From Pseudoxanthomonas sp. PXM02 (lineage in GTDB: Bacteria; Pseudomonadota; Gammaproteobacteria; Xanthomonadales; Xanthomonadaceae), in contig NZ_JACVAK010000002.1 in assembly GCF_014851805.1 (NCBI RefSeq), forward strand, positions 310,001 to 374,000: a stretch of 64,000 nucleotides of DNA, given 5' to 3'. Shown piece by piece: positions 18,425-28,400 of the stretch. A program made the position numbers and the translations under genes. The notes under the pieces were generated by a model, which did no database searches, was not told the DNA's origin, and was given only the letters and a program-made list of their open reading frames with translations. Numbering within the stretch: position 1 is the stretch's first letter; every line of letters starts with the position of its first letter.

Positions 18425-21400
18425 ATGATCGTCCTTGAAGGCCAACCGGCCTTGTCGCACTTCCGCCGCGCGCGGCTCGAATCCAAGCTCCAGTCCATTG
18501 CCTCCGGTGTCCGCATCCGCGGGGCCTGGCATGTCTACTTCGTCGAACCCGAGGCCGGCGCGACGCCGGACCTGGCCACGCTGCGCCGCATCCTGCAGGC
18601 GGGTGACCAGGACGAGGCGCTGGCCGACGGCGCCGTCTCGCGGTTCGTCACGCCGCGCCTGGGCACGCTGTCGCCGTGGGCGAGCAAGGCCACCGAACTG
18701 CTGCGTGGCGCCGGCCAGCCGGTGAAGCGCGTCGAGCGCGGCCTGCGTATCGACCTGGAAGGCTGGGACGACGCCTCGCCGACGCTGGCCAAGGCGCTGC
18801 ACGATCCGATGACGCAATCCCTGCTGGCCACGCGCGAGCAGGCGCAGGCGTTGTTCACCGCGCCAGCGCGTGGCGAACTGGAACGCATCCCGCTGGCGCA
18901 GCTGGAAGCGGCCAACGCGCGGCTGGGCCTGGCGCTCGCCGACGACGAGATCGACTACCTGCGCACGCGCTACACGGAACTGGGCCGCGATCCGGCCGAC
19001 GTCGAACTGATGATGTTCGCGCAGGCCAATTCCGAGCATTGCCGCCACAAGATCTTCAATGCCAGCTGGACCATCGACGGCAAGGACCAGGACCGTTCCC
19101 TGTTCCGGATGATCAAGCACACGCATGCGCAGACGCCGGAGCACACGCTCAGCGCGTACAGCGACAACGCGGCGGTGATCGAAGGCTACGCATCGGCGCG
19201 CTTTCGTCCCGATGCCGGCGGCCAGTACCGCCTGGAAGCGACCGTCGACTCGGCGTTCTGCATCAAGGTGGAAACGCACAACCACCCGACCGCGATCGCG
19301 CCGTTCCCCGGTGCCAGCACCGGTGCCGGTGGCGAGATCCGCGACGAGGGCGCGACCGGCCGCGGCGGCAAGCCGAAGGCGGGCCTGACCGGCTTCTCGG
19401 TCTCGCACCTGCGCATCCCCACGCTGCCGCAGCCGTGGGAGGCGCCGCGCGCGCTGAACCCGCGCATGGCGCCGGCGCTGGAGATCATGCTCGATGGCCC
19501 GCTGGGTGGCGCCGCGTTCAACAACGAATTCGGCCGTCCCAACCTGCTCGGCTATTTCCGCAGCTTCGAGCTGCCGGAAGGCGCCGGCCTGACGCGCGCC
19601 TACGACAAGCCGATCATGTTGGCCGGTGGCCTGGGCGCGATCGACCGCATCCAGGTGGAGAAGAAGACGCTGTCGGCGGGCGATGCGGTGATCGTGCTCG
19701 GCGGTCCGGCGATGCTGATCGGCTTGGGTGGCGGTGCCGCCAGCTCGGTCGCATCCGGCGAAAGCGCCGAGGAGCTCGATTTCGCCAGCGTGCAGCGCGA
19801 CAACCCGGAAATGGAGCGCCGCTGCCAGGAAGTCATCGACCGCTGCGTGGCGATGGGCGACGACAACCCGATCCTGTGGTTCCACGACGTCGGCGCGGGC
19901 GGTCTGTCCAATGCGATCCCCGAGCTGCTGCACGACTCCGGCGTCGGCGGCGTGATCGACCTGGGCAAGGTGCCCAGCGACGATCCTTCGCTGTCGCCGA
20001 TGCAGCTGTGGTGCAACGAATCGCAGGAGCGCTACGTGCTGGGCGTGCCGCAGGCGCGCCTGGCCGAGTTCGCTGCGCTGTGCGAACGCGAGCGCTGTCC
20101 GTTCGCCGCGGTCGGTGTGGCGACGAAGGAAGAACACCTGGTGGTCGCCTATGGCGCCACGCCGGGCAACATCCCCGCCGATGCACCGATCGACCTGCCG
20201 ATGGATGTGCTGTTCGGCAAGCCGCCGAAGATGCACCGCGACACCGCCTATCCGGACGCGCCCAAGTGGCCAGCGCTGCAGACGTCGTCGCTCGATCTGC
20301 GCGACGCCGGACTGCGCGTGCTCGCGCATCCGACGGTCGCGTCCAAGCAGTTCCTGATCACCATCGGCGACCGCAGCGTCGGTGGCCTGACCGCGCGCGA
20401 CCAGCTGGTCGGCCCGTGGCAGATGCCCGTGGCCGACTGCGCGATCACCCTAAGCGGCTATGAAGGGTTCGTGGGCGAAGCGATGGCCATCGGTGAACGC
20501 ACGCCGCTGGCGCTGCTGGATGCCGCCGCCGCCGCCCGCATGGCGGTCGGTGAAGCGATCACCAACCTGTGCGCCGCGCCGGTCGAATCGCTGCATCGCG
20601 TGAAGCTGTCCGCCAACTGGATGGCCGCCGCCGGTCATCCCGGCGAAGACGCGCTGCTGTTCGATGCGGTGAAGGCCGTCGGCATGGAGCTGTGTCCGGA
20701 CCTGGACATCAGCATCCCGGTCGGCAAGGACTCGCTGTCGATGCAGGCGCAGTGGCATAGCGACGGCCAGGCGCAGAAATCGGTGTCGCCGGTGTCGCTG
20801 ATCATCAGCGCGTTCGCGCCGGTGACCGATGTACGCCAGCAGCTCACGCCGCTGCTGTCGCGCGAAGACGACAGCGATCTGTGGCTGATCGGCCTGGGTG
20901 CCGGCAAGAAGCGTCTCGGCGGTTCGGTGCTGGCGCAGGTCTACCCGCAGTCCGGCGGTGACGGTGCGTGGCCGGCGTTCGCCGGCGGCGATCGTGACGA
21001 GAGCGTGCCGGACCTCGACGATCCGCAGCGCCTGCGCGACTTCTTCCATTTGATCGCCGATGCGCGCGAGGCCGGGCTGCTGCTCGCGTACCACGACCGC
21101 AGCGACGGTGGTGCCTTCGCCGCGCTGTGCGAAATGGCGTTCGCGTCGCATCGTGGCCTGGACATCAACCTCGACGGCTGGGGCGACGATGCCTTCCGCA
21201 CGCTGTTCGCCGAAGAGCTGGGCGCGGTGGTGCAGGTGGCCGATGAAGACCGTGCGGCGTTCGCCGACCTGGTCGAGCGCCACGCGCTGACCGAGTGCGC
21301 GCAGCGCATCGCACGCCCGACCACGGCGTCGGCGATCCGCGTGCAGCAGGACGGCGACGTGCTGGCCGAATGGCGCTGGGAAGAGTTGTTCGATGCCTGG

Positions 21401-22321
21401 TGGTCGGTCACGCATGCGATGCAGAAGCTGCGCGACAACCCCGAGGCCGCCGACCAGGAGCGCGACACCGCGCGCCAGTTCGGCCGCACCGGACTGAAGC
21501 CGAAGCTGTCGTTCGATGCCGGCGACGATGTCGCCGCGCCTTTCATCGCCACCGGCGCAAGGCCGAAGGTCGCGATCCTGCGCGAGCAGGGCGTCAACGG
21601 ACAGATCGAGATGGCGTCGGCGTTCACCCGTGCCGGCTTCGATGCGTTCGACGTGCACATGAGCGACCTGATCAGCGGTCGCGTGGCACTGGACGGTTTC
21701 AGCGGCCTCGCCGCCTGTGGTGGCTTCAGCTACGGCGACGTGCTGGGCGCGGGCCGTGGCTGGGCGACGTCCATCCTCGAACGCAATGCGCTGCGCGATG
21801 CGTTCGCCGCGTTCTTCGCGCGGACCGACACGTTCTCGCTGGGCGTCTGCAACGGCTGCCAGATGATGAGCCAGCTGAAGGACATCATCCCCGGTGCGGA
21901 GCACTGGCCGCAGTTCCTGCGCAACCAGAGCGAGCAGTTCGAAGCCCGCGTGGCGTTGCTGGAAGTGCAGGAGTCGCCGTCGGTGTTCTTCCGCGGCATG
22001 GCCGGTTCGCGCATCCCGGTGGCGGTGGCGCATGGCGAAGGCCGCGCGTCGTTCGCCGGCGCGGTCGACCAGGCCGCTGCCCGCGTGTCGTTGCGCTACG
22101 TGGACGGCGATGGCGCGGTTGCGATGACGTACCCGCTCAATCCGAACGGTTCGCCCGACGGCATCGCCGGCCTGGCCAGCGACGACGGTCGCGCGACCAT
22201 CCTGATGCCGCACCCGGAACGCACCCCGCGCAGCGCCAACCACAGCTGGTATCCGGCCGGCTGGCCGGACGATTCGCCGTGGCTGCGCATGTTCCGCAAC
22301 GCGCGGGTGTGGGTGGGATAA
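18425..22321 (+). CDS. purL: phosphoribosylformylglycinamidine synthase
   Basis: This 1298-residue large-type PurL catalyses the fourth step of purine synthesis, FGAR plus glutamine and ATP to FGAM. In order it has an N-terminal PurS-like domain, a linker, two AIR-synthase-like halves and a C-terminal glutaminase. The linker/ATPase region shows [15 protein letters not shown], and the glutaminase shows [10 protein letters not shown] (nucleophile cysteine near residue 1142) and MPHPERTPR. Length and order match the gammaproteobacterial single-chain enzyme. It appears monocistronic, with a terminator downstream. Confidence 0.97.
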   Translation: MIVLEGQPALSHFRRARLESKLQSIASGVRIRGAWHVYFVEPEAGATPDLATLRRILQAGDQDEALADGAVSRFVTPRLGTLSPWASKATELLRGAGQPVKRVERGLRIDLEGWDDASPTLAKALHDPMTQSLLATREQAQALFTAPARGELERIPLAQLEAANARLGLALADDEIDYLRTRYTELGRDPADVELMMFAQANSEHCRHKIFNASWTIDGKDQDRSLFRMIKHTHAQTPEHTLSAYSDNAAVIEGYASARFRPDAGGQYRLEATVDSAFCIKVETHNHPTAIAPFPGASTGAGGEIRDEGATGRGGKPKAGLTGFSVSHLRIPTLPQPWEAPRALNPRMAPALEIMLDGPLGGAAFNNEFGRPNLLGYFRSFELPEGAGLTRAYDKPIMLAGGLGAIDRIQVEKKTLSAGDAVIVLGGPAMLIGLGGGAASSVASGESAEELDFASVQRDNPEMERRCQEVIDRCVAMGDDNPILWFHDVGAGGLSNAIPELLHDSGVGGVIDLGKVPSDDPSLSPMQLWCNESQERYVLGVPQARLAEFAALCERERCPFAAVGVATKEEHLVVAYGATPGNIPADAPIDLPMDVLFGKPPKMHRDTAYPDAPKWPALQTSSLDLRDAGLRVLAHPTVASKQFLITIGDRSVGGLTARDQLVGPWQMPVADCAITLSGYEGFVGEAMAIGERTPLALLDAAAAARMAVGEAITNLCAAPVESLHRVKLSANWMAAAGHPGEDALLFDAVKAVGMELCPDLDISIPVGKDSLSMQAQWHSDGQAQKSVSPVSLIISAFAPVTDVRQQLTPLLSREDDSDLWLIGLGAGKKRLGGSVLAQVYPQSGGDGAWPAFAGGDRDESVPDLDDPQRLRDFFHLIADAREAGLLLAYHDRSDGGAFAALCEMAFASHRGLDINLDGWGDDAFRTLFAEELGAVVQVADEDRAAFADLVERHALTECAQRIARPTTASAIRVQQDGDVLAEWRWEELFDAWWSVTHAMQKLRDNPEAADQERDTARQFGRTGLKPKLSFDAGDDVAAPFIATGARPKVAILREQGVNGQIEMASAFTRAGFDAFDVHMSDLISGRVALDGFSGLAACGGFSYGDVLGAGRGWATSILERNALRDAFAAFFARTDTFSLGVCNGCQMMSQLKDIIPGAEHWPQFLRNQSEQFEARVALLEVQESPSVFFRGMAGSRIPVAVAHGEGRASFAGAVDQAAARVSLRYVDGDGAVAMTYPLNPNGSPDGIAGLASDDGRATILMPHPERTPRSANHSWYPAGWPDDSPWLRMFRNARVWVG

Positions 22322-22350
22322 GCGCAGGTCCATCGGCGTCGTCCGCAGGA

Positions 22351-22385
22351 GGGGAAAGGCAGGCGCCTTTCCCCTCTTTGTTTTT
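22351..22385 (+). terminator. Rho-independent terminator of purL
   Basis: A 10-bp stem GGGGAAAGGC / GCCTTTCCCC with loop AGGC is followed by a T-rich tract (TCTTTGTTTTT). Confidence 0.9.
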
Positions 22386-22435
22386 GCGGGTCCGATTCGC
22401 TACCGTCGCGGCATCACTTCAGGGAGGACGTGCGG

Positions 22436-23176
22436 ATGGGATGGTTTGATCGCTTCAGGCGCGGTGGACGGGACGGCAAGGCGGAGCCCGTCGGCATGAC
22501 GCACGCCGGGTCCCCCACCAACGCGGCGCCCGCCGGCTTCCGGCTTCCGGCATCGCTCGGCCTTGCGGACGACGTCGAGGCCGAGCTCCGCGAACGCGCG
22601 TGGCAATGGGTCGTGCGGGGCGACGACGATGCGTCGGCGTTCGTGGAAAGCATGGAAGAGGAAGCGGAAGCGTGGGGCCTCGACGATTCAAGGATCGAAG
22701 GTGCATTCGCGGCCGTCGTGGCGGCACGGCGCGCACAACAGGCGCACTGGGATCCTGCGGCGACCACCGCATTGACGCGTGCGTTCGCGGCGCTGGCCGA
22801 ACGTGGCATCGTGGCGCGCGAGCATTTCAGCTGCTGCGGCACCTGCGCGTCGGGCGAGATCTTCGACGAGCGCGACGACAGCCGCACCTGGCGCGGCTAC
22901 ATCTATTACCACCAGCAGGATACCGACCGGCTGATCGAGGACCGCAGCACCTACATCGGCTACGGCGCCTTCCTCGATGCGTGGACCACCGAAGCCGAAT
23001 GGAAGGCATTGCCGGAGGCGCAGCGCGATCAGCGCTATGCGCAGATCGTGACGGCATTGATGCGCGAGGACGTGATTCCGGTGCTGGAGGCGCATGGCGC
23101 CACGGTCGCGTGGGACGGCAACCTAGGCACGCGTATTCATCTGGCCAACGTGGACTATCTGGTCCGCCTGCCGTAA
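22436..23176 (+). CDS. DUF6891-like protein of unknown function
   Basis: This 246-residue soluble protein has a basic N-terminus (WFDRFRRGGRDG). Its conserved C-terminal two thirds contain C133-C134-G-T-C137 and GYIYYHQQDTDR, which I recognise as the DUF6891 pattern. The close cysteines and histidine suggest a metal site, but no function is established. AGGGAGGA precedes the ATG at 22436 at good spacing; an in-frame GTG six bases upstream is too close to it. Confidence 0.65.
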   Translation: MGWFDRFRRGGRDGKAEPVGMTHAGSPTNAAPAGFRLPASLGLADDVEAELRERAWQWVVRGDDDASAFVESMEEEAEAWGLDDSRIEGAFAAVVAARRAQQAHWDPAATTALTRAFAALAERGIVAREHFSCCGTCASGEIFDERDDSRTWRGYIYYHQQDTDRLIEDRSTYIGYGAFLDAWTTEAEWKALPEAQRDQRYAQIVTALMREDVIPVLEAHGATVAWDGNLGTRIHLANVDYLVRLP

Positions 23177-23210
23177 CGCGCGGACGACAGGGGCCGCCGG
23201 TCGGACCTGC

Positions 23211-23233
23211 TAAAGTCGGGCACCTGAAGGAGG
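23211..23233 (+). promoter_or_regulatory. putative gspE -10 and Shine-Dalgarno
   Basis: TAAAGT (23211-23216) may be a -10 box. GGAGG (23229-23233) lies six bases before the GTG start of gspE and decides that start. Confidence 0.45.
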
Positions 23234-23239
23234 CCTTCC

Positions 23240-24952
23240 GTGGACGCAGCTGCGCTGGACAATCCGCTTTCCGACGACGAGCGCATCGTCGCCGCGCTGC
23301 TCGGCCGCGGTCGGCTGAAGGAAGCCGACCTGGCGCGTGCGCGACGGCTGCAGGAAGAGACGGGCGGAGGCCTGCTGGCGCTGCTGTCGCGGCTGGGCCT
23401 GGTCTCCGAACGTGACCATGCGGAAACCGCGGCCGAAGTCCTCGGGCTGCCGCTGGTCACCGTGAAGGACGCACCGGATGCGCCGCCGGAATCGCTGGCG
23501 CTGTCGCAGCGTTTCCTGAAGCAGTTCCATGTCTGTCCGGTGGGCGAGGACGAAACCCACGTCGACCTGCTGATGGCCGATCCGCAGGACCAGTACGCGA
23601 TGGACGCCGTGCGGTTGGCCACCGGGCGTATGGTGCGGCCGCAGGTCGCGCTGCGTTCCGAGATCGGCGACCTGATCGAGCGCTATTACGGGCAGGGCCG
23701 CAGCGCGATGGGCGCCATCGTCGAGAACGCGGACGGTGAATCCACCGTCGACCTGGACGACGTCGAGCATCTCCGCGACCTCGCCTCGGAAGCGCCGGTC
23801 ATCCGGCTGGTCAACCTGGTCATCCAGCGTGCGGTCGAACTGCGCGCGTCCGACATCCATATCGAGCCGTTCGAGAACCGGCTGAAGGTGCGCTACCGCA
23901 TCGACGGCGTGCTGGAGGAGGGCGAGAGCCCACCCGCCAATCTCACCGCCGCCGTGATCAGCCGCGTCAAGATCATGGCCAAGCTCAACATCGCCGAGCG
24001 CCGCCTGCCGCAGGACGGCCGCATCATGCTGCGCGTGCAGGGCAAGGAACTGGATCTTCGCGTCAGCACCGTGCCGACCGCGCACGGTGAAAGCGTGGTG
24101 ATGCGTCTGCTCGACCGCGAGACGGTGGTGTTCGACTTCAAGAAGCTCGGCTTCACCGATGCCTTCCTGCCGCAGTTCCAGAAAGTGCTGGAGCAGCCGC
24201 ACGGCATCCTGCTGGTCACCGGTCCCACCGGCTCGGGCAAGACCACCACGCTGTACACGGCGCTGAGCAAGCTCAACACGTCGGACGTCAAGATCATCAC
24301 GGTCGAGGATCCGGTCGAATACCAGATCGAGGGCATCAACCAGATCCAGGCCAAGCCGCAGATCGGACTGGATTTCGCCCACGCCCTGCGCAGCATCGTG
24401 CGCCAGGACCCGGACATCATCATGATCGGCGAAATGCGCGACCTCGAGACCGCGCGCATCGCCATCCAGTCCGCGTTGACCGGCCACCTGGTGCTCAGCA
24501 CGCTGCACACCAACAATGCGGCCGGCGGCATCACCCGCATGCTCGACATGGGGGTGGAGGATTACCTGATGACCTCCACCATCAACGGCATCCTCGCCCA
24601 GCGCCTGGTGCGCCGGCTGGAGCAGACGCATGCGGAGAAGTACGCCGCCTCGCCCGAGGAAATCGAGAAGTTCGGCCTGCGCCGCTTCCAGCCGCAGGGC
24701 GAGATCTTCCTGTATCGACCACGCGGTTCGGCGATCGCGCCGACCGGTTATCTCGGCCGCACCACCATCGTCGAGTTCCTGGTGATGAACGACGCGATCC
24801 GTCGCGCGATCATGCGCCACGCCGGCATGGGTGAGATCGAACAGCTGGCGCGCGAGAACGGCATGCGCACGATGTACGAGGACGGCATCGTCAAGGCGCT
24901 GTCCGGCGAGACGACCATCGAGGAAGTGCTGCGCGTGACCGAGGAGGGCTGA
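23240..24952 (+). CDS. gspE: type II secretion system ATPase GspE (XpsE)
   Basis: This 570-residue secretion ATPase powers the T2SS pseudopilus and binds the membrane through GspL. The N1E/N2E domains occupy about 1-165. Walker A is GPTGSGKTTTLY (about 328), the Asp box VEDPVEY, Walker B IIMIGEMRD (about 393) and the His box GHLVLSTLHTN. The zinc-binding tetracysteine module normally found after the His box is absent: the region RLVRRLEQTHAEKY...GYLGRT (about 455-510) has no cysteine. The gene is separated from gspF by about 9.9 kb. Confidence 0.95.
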   Translation: MDAAALDNPLSDDERIVAALLGRGRLKEADLARARRLQEETGGGLLALLSRLGLVSERDHAETAAEVLGLPLVTVKDAPDAPPESLALSQRFLKQFHVCPVGEDETHVDLLMADPQDQYAMDAVRLATGRMVRPQVALRSEIGDLIERYYGQGRSAMGAIVENADGESTVDLDDVEHLRDLASEAPVIRLVNLVIQRAVELRASDIHIEPFENRLKVRYRIDGVLEEGESPPANLTAAVISRVKIMAKLNIAERRLPQDGRIMLRVQGKELDLRVSTVPTAHGESVVMRLLDRETVVFDFKKLGFTDAFLPQFQKVLEQPHGILLVTGPTGSGKTTTLYTALSKLNTSDVKIITVEDPVEYQIEGINQIQAKPQIGLDFAHALRSIVRQDPDIIMIGEMRDLETARIAIQSALTGHLVLSTLHTNNAAGGITRMLDMGVEDYLMTSTINGILAQRLVRRLEQTHAEKYAASPEEIEKFGLRRFQPQGEIFLYRPRGSAIAPTGYLGRTTIVEFLVMNDAIRRAIMRHAGMGEIEQLARENGMRTMYEDGIVKALSGETTIEEVLRVTEEG

Positions 24953-24956
24953 GCGC

Positions 24957-25409
24957 GTGAACAGGATCGTGGCGGGAGGCGTGCTGGCGCTGGCCGTGTC
25001 GGCGGTGACGGGCGCGGCGTGGGCAGGCAAGGCGGCACCGAAGCCGATGGCCCGCGGCGAGCTGCCCGCCGGCTTCGCCATCGGCAGTGCTTCGCCGTCG
25101 CTGGCGCTGCAGGTCGAAGTAGTGGACGGGAAGGTCGCGGCGTCCGCGCCGGCCGGCGACGCGCCGGGCAACCTGCGGGCGGCGCGCAGTGGCGACGCCA
25201 CCCAGACCACGCTGATGGTCAGCAGCACGCTGCCGGTGTCGATCAAGTTCGACCTGTACGTGTCGACGGATGGCGAGACCTTCACCTACACCAGCAGTTG
25301 CGGCGTCACGCCGGGCATCTCGTCGTTCGAGATGTGGGAACGGCCGGTGACGCATTTCGCGATGGGCAATCCGCGCGTGCTGCCCTCGGGCCGCATGGCC
25401 TGCGACTGA
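24957..25409 (+). CDS. small secreted protein of unknown function
   Basis: The protein has 150 residues. A signal peptide (MNRIVAGGVLALAVSAVTGAAWAG) is followed by a mature part rich in beta-type residues, with two cysteines (CGVTPG and the C-terminal MACD). I do not recognise a family. It starts with GTG four bases after the gspE stop and ends in a terminator, so it is co-transcribed with gspE. It could be an exported substrate or accessory of the T2SS (inference). Confidence 0.6.
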   Translation: MNRIVAGGVLALAVSAVTGAAWAGKAAPKPMARGELPAGFAIGSASPSLALQVEVVDGKVAASAPAGDAPGNLRAARSGDATQTTLMVSSTLPVSIKFDLYVSTDGETFTYTSSCGVTPGISSFEMWERPVTHFAMGNPRVLPSGRMACD

Positions 25410-25432
25410 CGACTGGCCTTCCGCAAAAAAGA

Positions 25433-25457
25433 AAGGGCCCGGCATTGCCGGGCCCTT
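25433..25457. terminator. bidirectional terminator
   Basis: The near-perfect palindrome AAGGGCCCGGCA / TGCCGGGCCCTT is flanked by A-rich and T-rich sides. It separates the convergent small secreted protein gene and the adhesin gene. Confidence 0.9.
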
Positions 25458-25476
25458 CTTCGTTGCGACAACCGGG

Positions 25477-28400
25477 TTACAGGTCGATACCGAAGCCCAC
25501 GCCGGCCGACTTCTCGTCGCCACTGAACGCACCACCGATGCTGAAGGACGCGCGTTCGCCGATCGGCTTCGAGTAGCCCACGGACAGGGCGTTCTCGCCG
25601 TTCTGCCAACCCGCGCCCACGGCGACCCGTCCACGCGGACTGCGGCTGCCGGCGGCGTTGATCGCCATGTTCAGCATCGCCGAACTCATCGCGCCCATCC
25701 GGTCGAGACGGCGGTCCTGCTCGGAGAAGCGACGGTCCACGTCACCGCGGAAGGCGTTGAAGTCGTCCTCTAGGGCTTTGACCTGGAAGTCGGCGTAGGC
25801 CTTCGCACTGGCCAGCGTGCTCGCCGAGGACTGGTCGGTGTAGGACTGCGCGCTGCTGAGCGTGTTGGCGTCGCCTGCATCGGCGTAGGACGCGGCCGCG
25901 GCGGGGACATCGGCCGTGGCGGTGGCGTCGGTGGGCGCCGCGACCGCAGGTTGGCCACTGGCCACGGCGCCGCTACCGGCGGTATCCGTGGTCGTCGCCG
26001 TACCGCGCGTGGGCGTGGACGCGTTGCCACCCGCACCGGCGGTTCCACCCGCATTCGTCGAGGCGGTATCGCCGGTCACCTGGCCTTGGCTTGCCTGGGT
26101 CGGCGGTGCCGCGCTGGCCGACGCGGTGGTCGTGCCGCTGGTCGATCCGTTGTACATGCCGTACAGCTCGTTGAGCTTGGCGTCGACCGCGGTGAACGCC
26201 GCGCCCACGTTGTTGTACGTCGTGCCCTGGATCGTGTAACTCGGCGCGATGAACATGCCGCCCGAGAACCCGGCGCCACCGCCCAGCGAACTGGCGACGG
26301 AGCTCAGCTGCGACAGGTTCACCGCGTCGGTCGCCTGGGTGCCGGCGGCGACGTTGGTGATCTGGCGCTCGCTGCCGGCGCTGCCGACCGACACCGTGTC
26401 TTCGCGATCGGCGACCGAATCGCCACCGATGGCCACGCTGTTGTCGGCTTCCGCAGTGGCCAGGTTGCCCAGCGCCACCGCGTTGAAGCCCGGCGTGTAC
26501 GCACCGCCACCGACCGCGACGGAGTAGTCACCGGAGGCCTCGGTCGGGAGGAAACCGAAGAACGCGCCGCCGACCGCCACGCTGTTGTCGCCACTGGCGA
26601 CCGCATTGGATCCCAGCGCGGTGCTGTCGTAGTTGCTGGCGACCGCACCGAAGCCGAGGGCCGTCGCGTTCTCCTGCGACGCCTCGGCGCCGTAGCCGAT
26701 CGCGGATGCCCCGAGCGCGGACGCATTGCTGTAACTGCCGACGGCCGCCGAGCCGTCACCGGAGGCATCGCTGCGGAAACCGGTGGCGGTGGCCTGCAGT
26801 CCGGACGCCGAGCTCTCGGTGCCGGTGGCGGTGGCATAGGCACCGGATGCGGTCGCGCCTGCGCCCGTCGCCGTCGCGCCGCTGTCGCTGGCGACGGCAC
26901 CGGCGCCGAGTGCGGTGGCGTCGTCGGCCGTCGCTTCCGTGCTGGCGTAGACCGGATTGCCGTCCTCGTCGAGCAGCGGATCCCCGTTGTCGTCGAACAG
27001 CTGGCGCTGTCCACCGACCGCGACCGATCCCGCGCCGGCCGCCTGCGCGCCGGTGCCGCTGGCGACGCTGTTGGTGCCGCTCGCGGTGGCGTTGAAGCCG
27101 GTGGCCGTGGCGCCATCCGCCAGTGCGAAAGCACCGGAGCCGGTGGCTGTCGCACCCGTACCGTCAGCCAGCGCCGCCGAGCCGGTCGCCGTCGCATAGT
27201 CGCCGTTGGCCGTGGCGTCATCGCTGCCATCGCCCGCGCCGTTCGCCTTGAAGTAGCGCGTGGCGTTTTCCGAGGCTTCCGCCAGGGCGTTCAACTGGTC
27301 CAGGTTCACCGCGTCCGTGCCTTCGGTACCGGCAGCGACATTGGTGACCTGCCGTTCGGCACCGACATCGCCGACCGAGACAGTGTTGTCGCGATCGTTC
27401 CACGAGTTCGCACCGATCGCGACGCTGTTGGTCGCCGCAGCCACCGAGTTCACGCCCACGGCCACGCTGTCGTCGCCGTCGGCGTAACTGTTGTGGCCGA
27501 GTGCGGTGCTGTACTCGCCGGTCGCCCAGGCCCCGTTGCCGAAGGCCGAACTGCCGGTCCCGCTGGCGCGCGTGTTGATCAGGCCGAAGAACGTGGTGCC
27601 ACCGACGGCCGTGCTCTCTTCGCCGCCCGCGCTCGCCGCTTCGCCCACGGCGGTCGCGCCGCTGCCGGCCGCATCGGCGCCATAGCCGAACGCCGAGGCG
27701 AAGTCGCCGCCTGCGCTGCTGTAGCCACCGACGGTGGTGGACGCCAGTCCGCCCGCACTGCTGCGGAAGCCGACTGCGGTGGACTGCGTTTCGGACGCGG
27801 AGGCTTCCGTGCCCAGTGCGGTGGAGTACGCGCCGGATGCATTCGCACCCGCGCCGACCGCACTCGCGCCGACCTCACCGGCGATCGCGCCGGCCCCGAT
27901 CGCCGTGGCGTCATCCGCCGTGGCCTCGGTGCTGGCATAGACCGGGTTGCCATCCTCATCGAGCAGCGGATCGCCGTTCTCGTCGAACAGCTGGCGCTGG
28001 CCGCCGACCGCGACGGCACCGGCGCCGTTCGCCTGCGCACCCGCGCCGTTGGCCACACTGTTCTCGCCGGTCGCGGTCGCATTGAAGCCGGTCGCCGTCG
28101 CGCCGTTGGCGATGGCGAACGCGCCGGAGCCGGTCGCGGTGGCGCCGACGCCGTCGGCCAGCGCGGCTGAACCGGATGCCGTGGCGTAGTCGCCGTTGGC
28201 GGTGGCGTCATCGCTGCCATCGCCTGCGCCGTTGGCCTTGAAGTAGCGCGTGGCGTTCTCCGAGGCTTCGGCCACCGCGTTGAGCTGATCGAGGTTTACC
28301 GCATCGGTGCCCTCGGTTCCCGCCGCCACGTTGGTGATCTGGCGTTCGCTGCCGGCGCTACCGACGGAGACGGTGTCCTCGCGATCCGCAACCGAGTCGC

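Noticed and set aside
18377..22333. Long minus-strand frames opposite purL
   Set aside because: The composition (RRQ/AVG repeats) is that of antisense frames to a GC-rich gene, and purL on the plus strand is certain.
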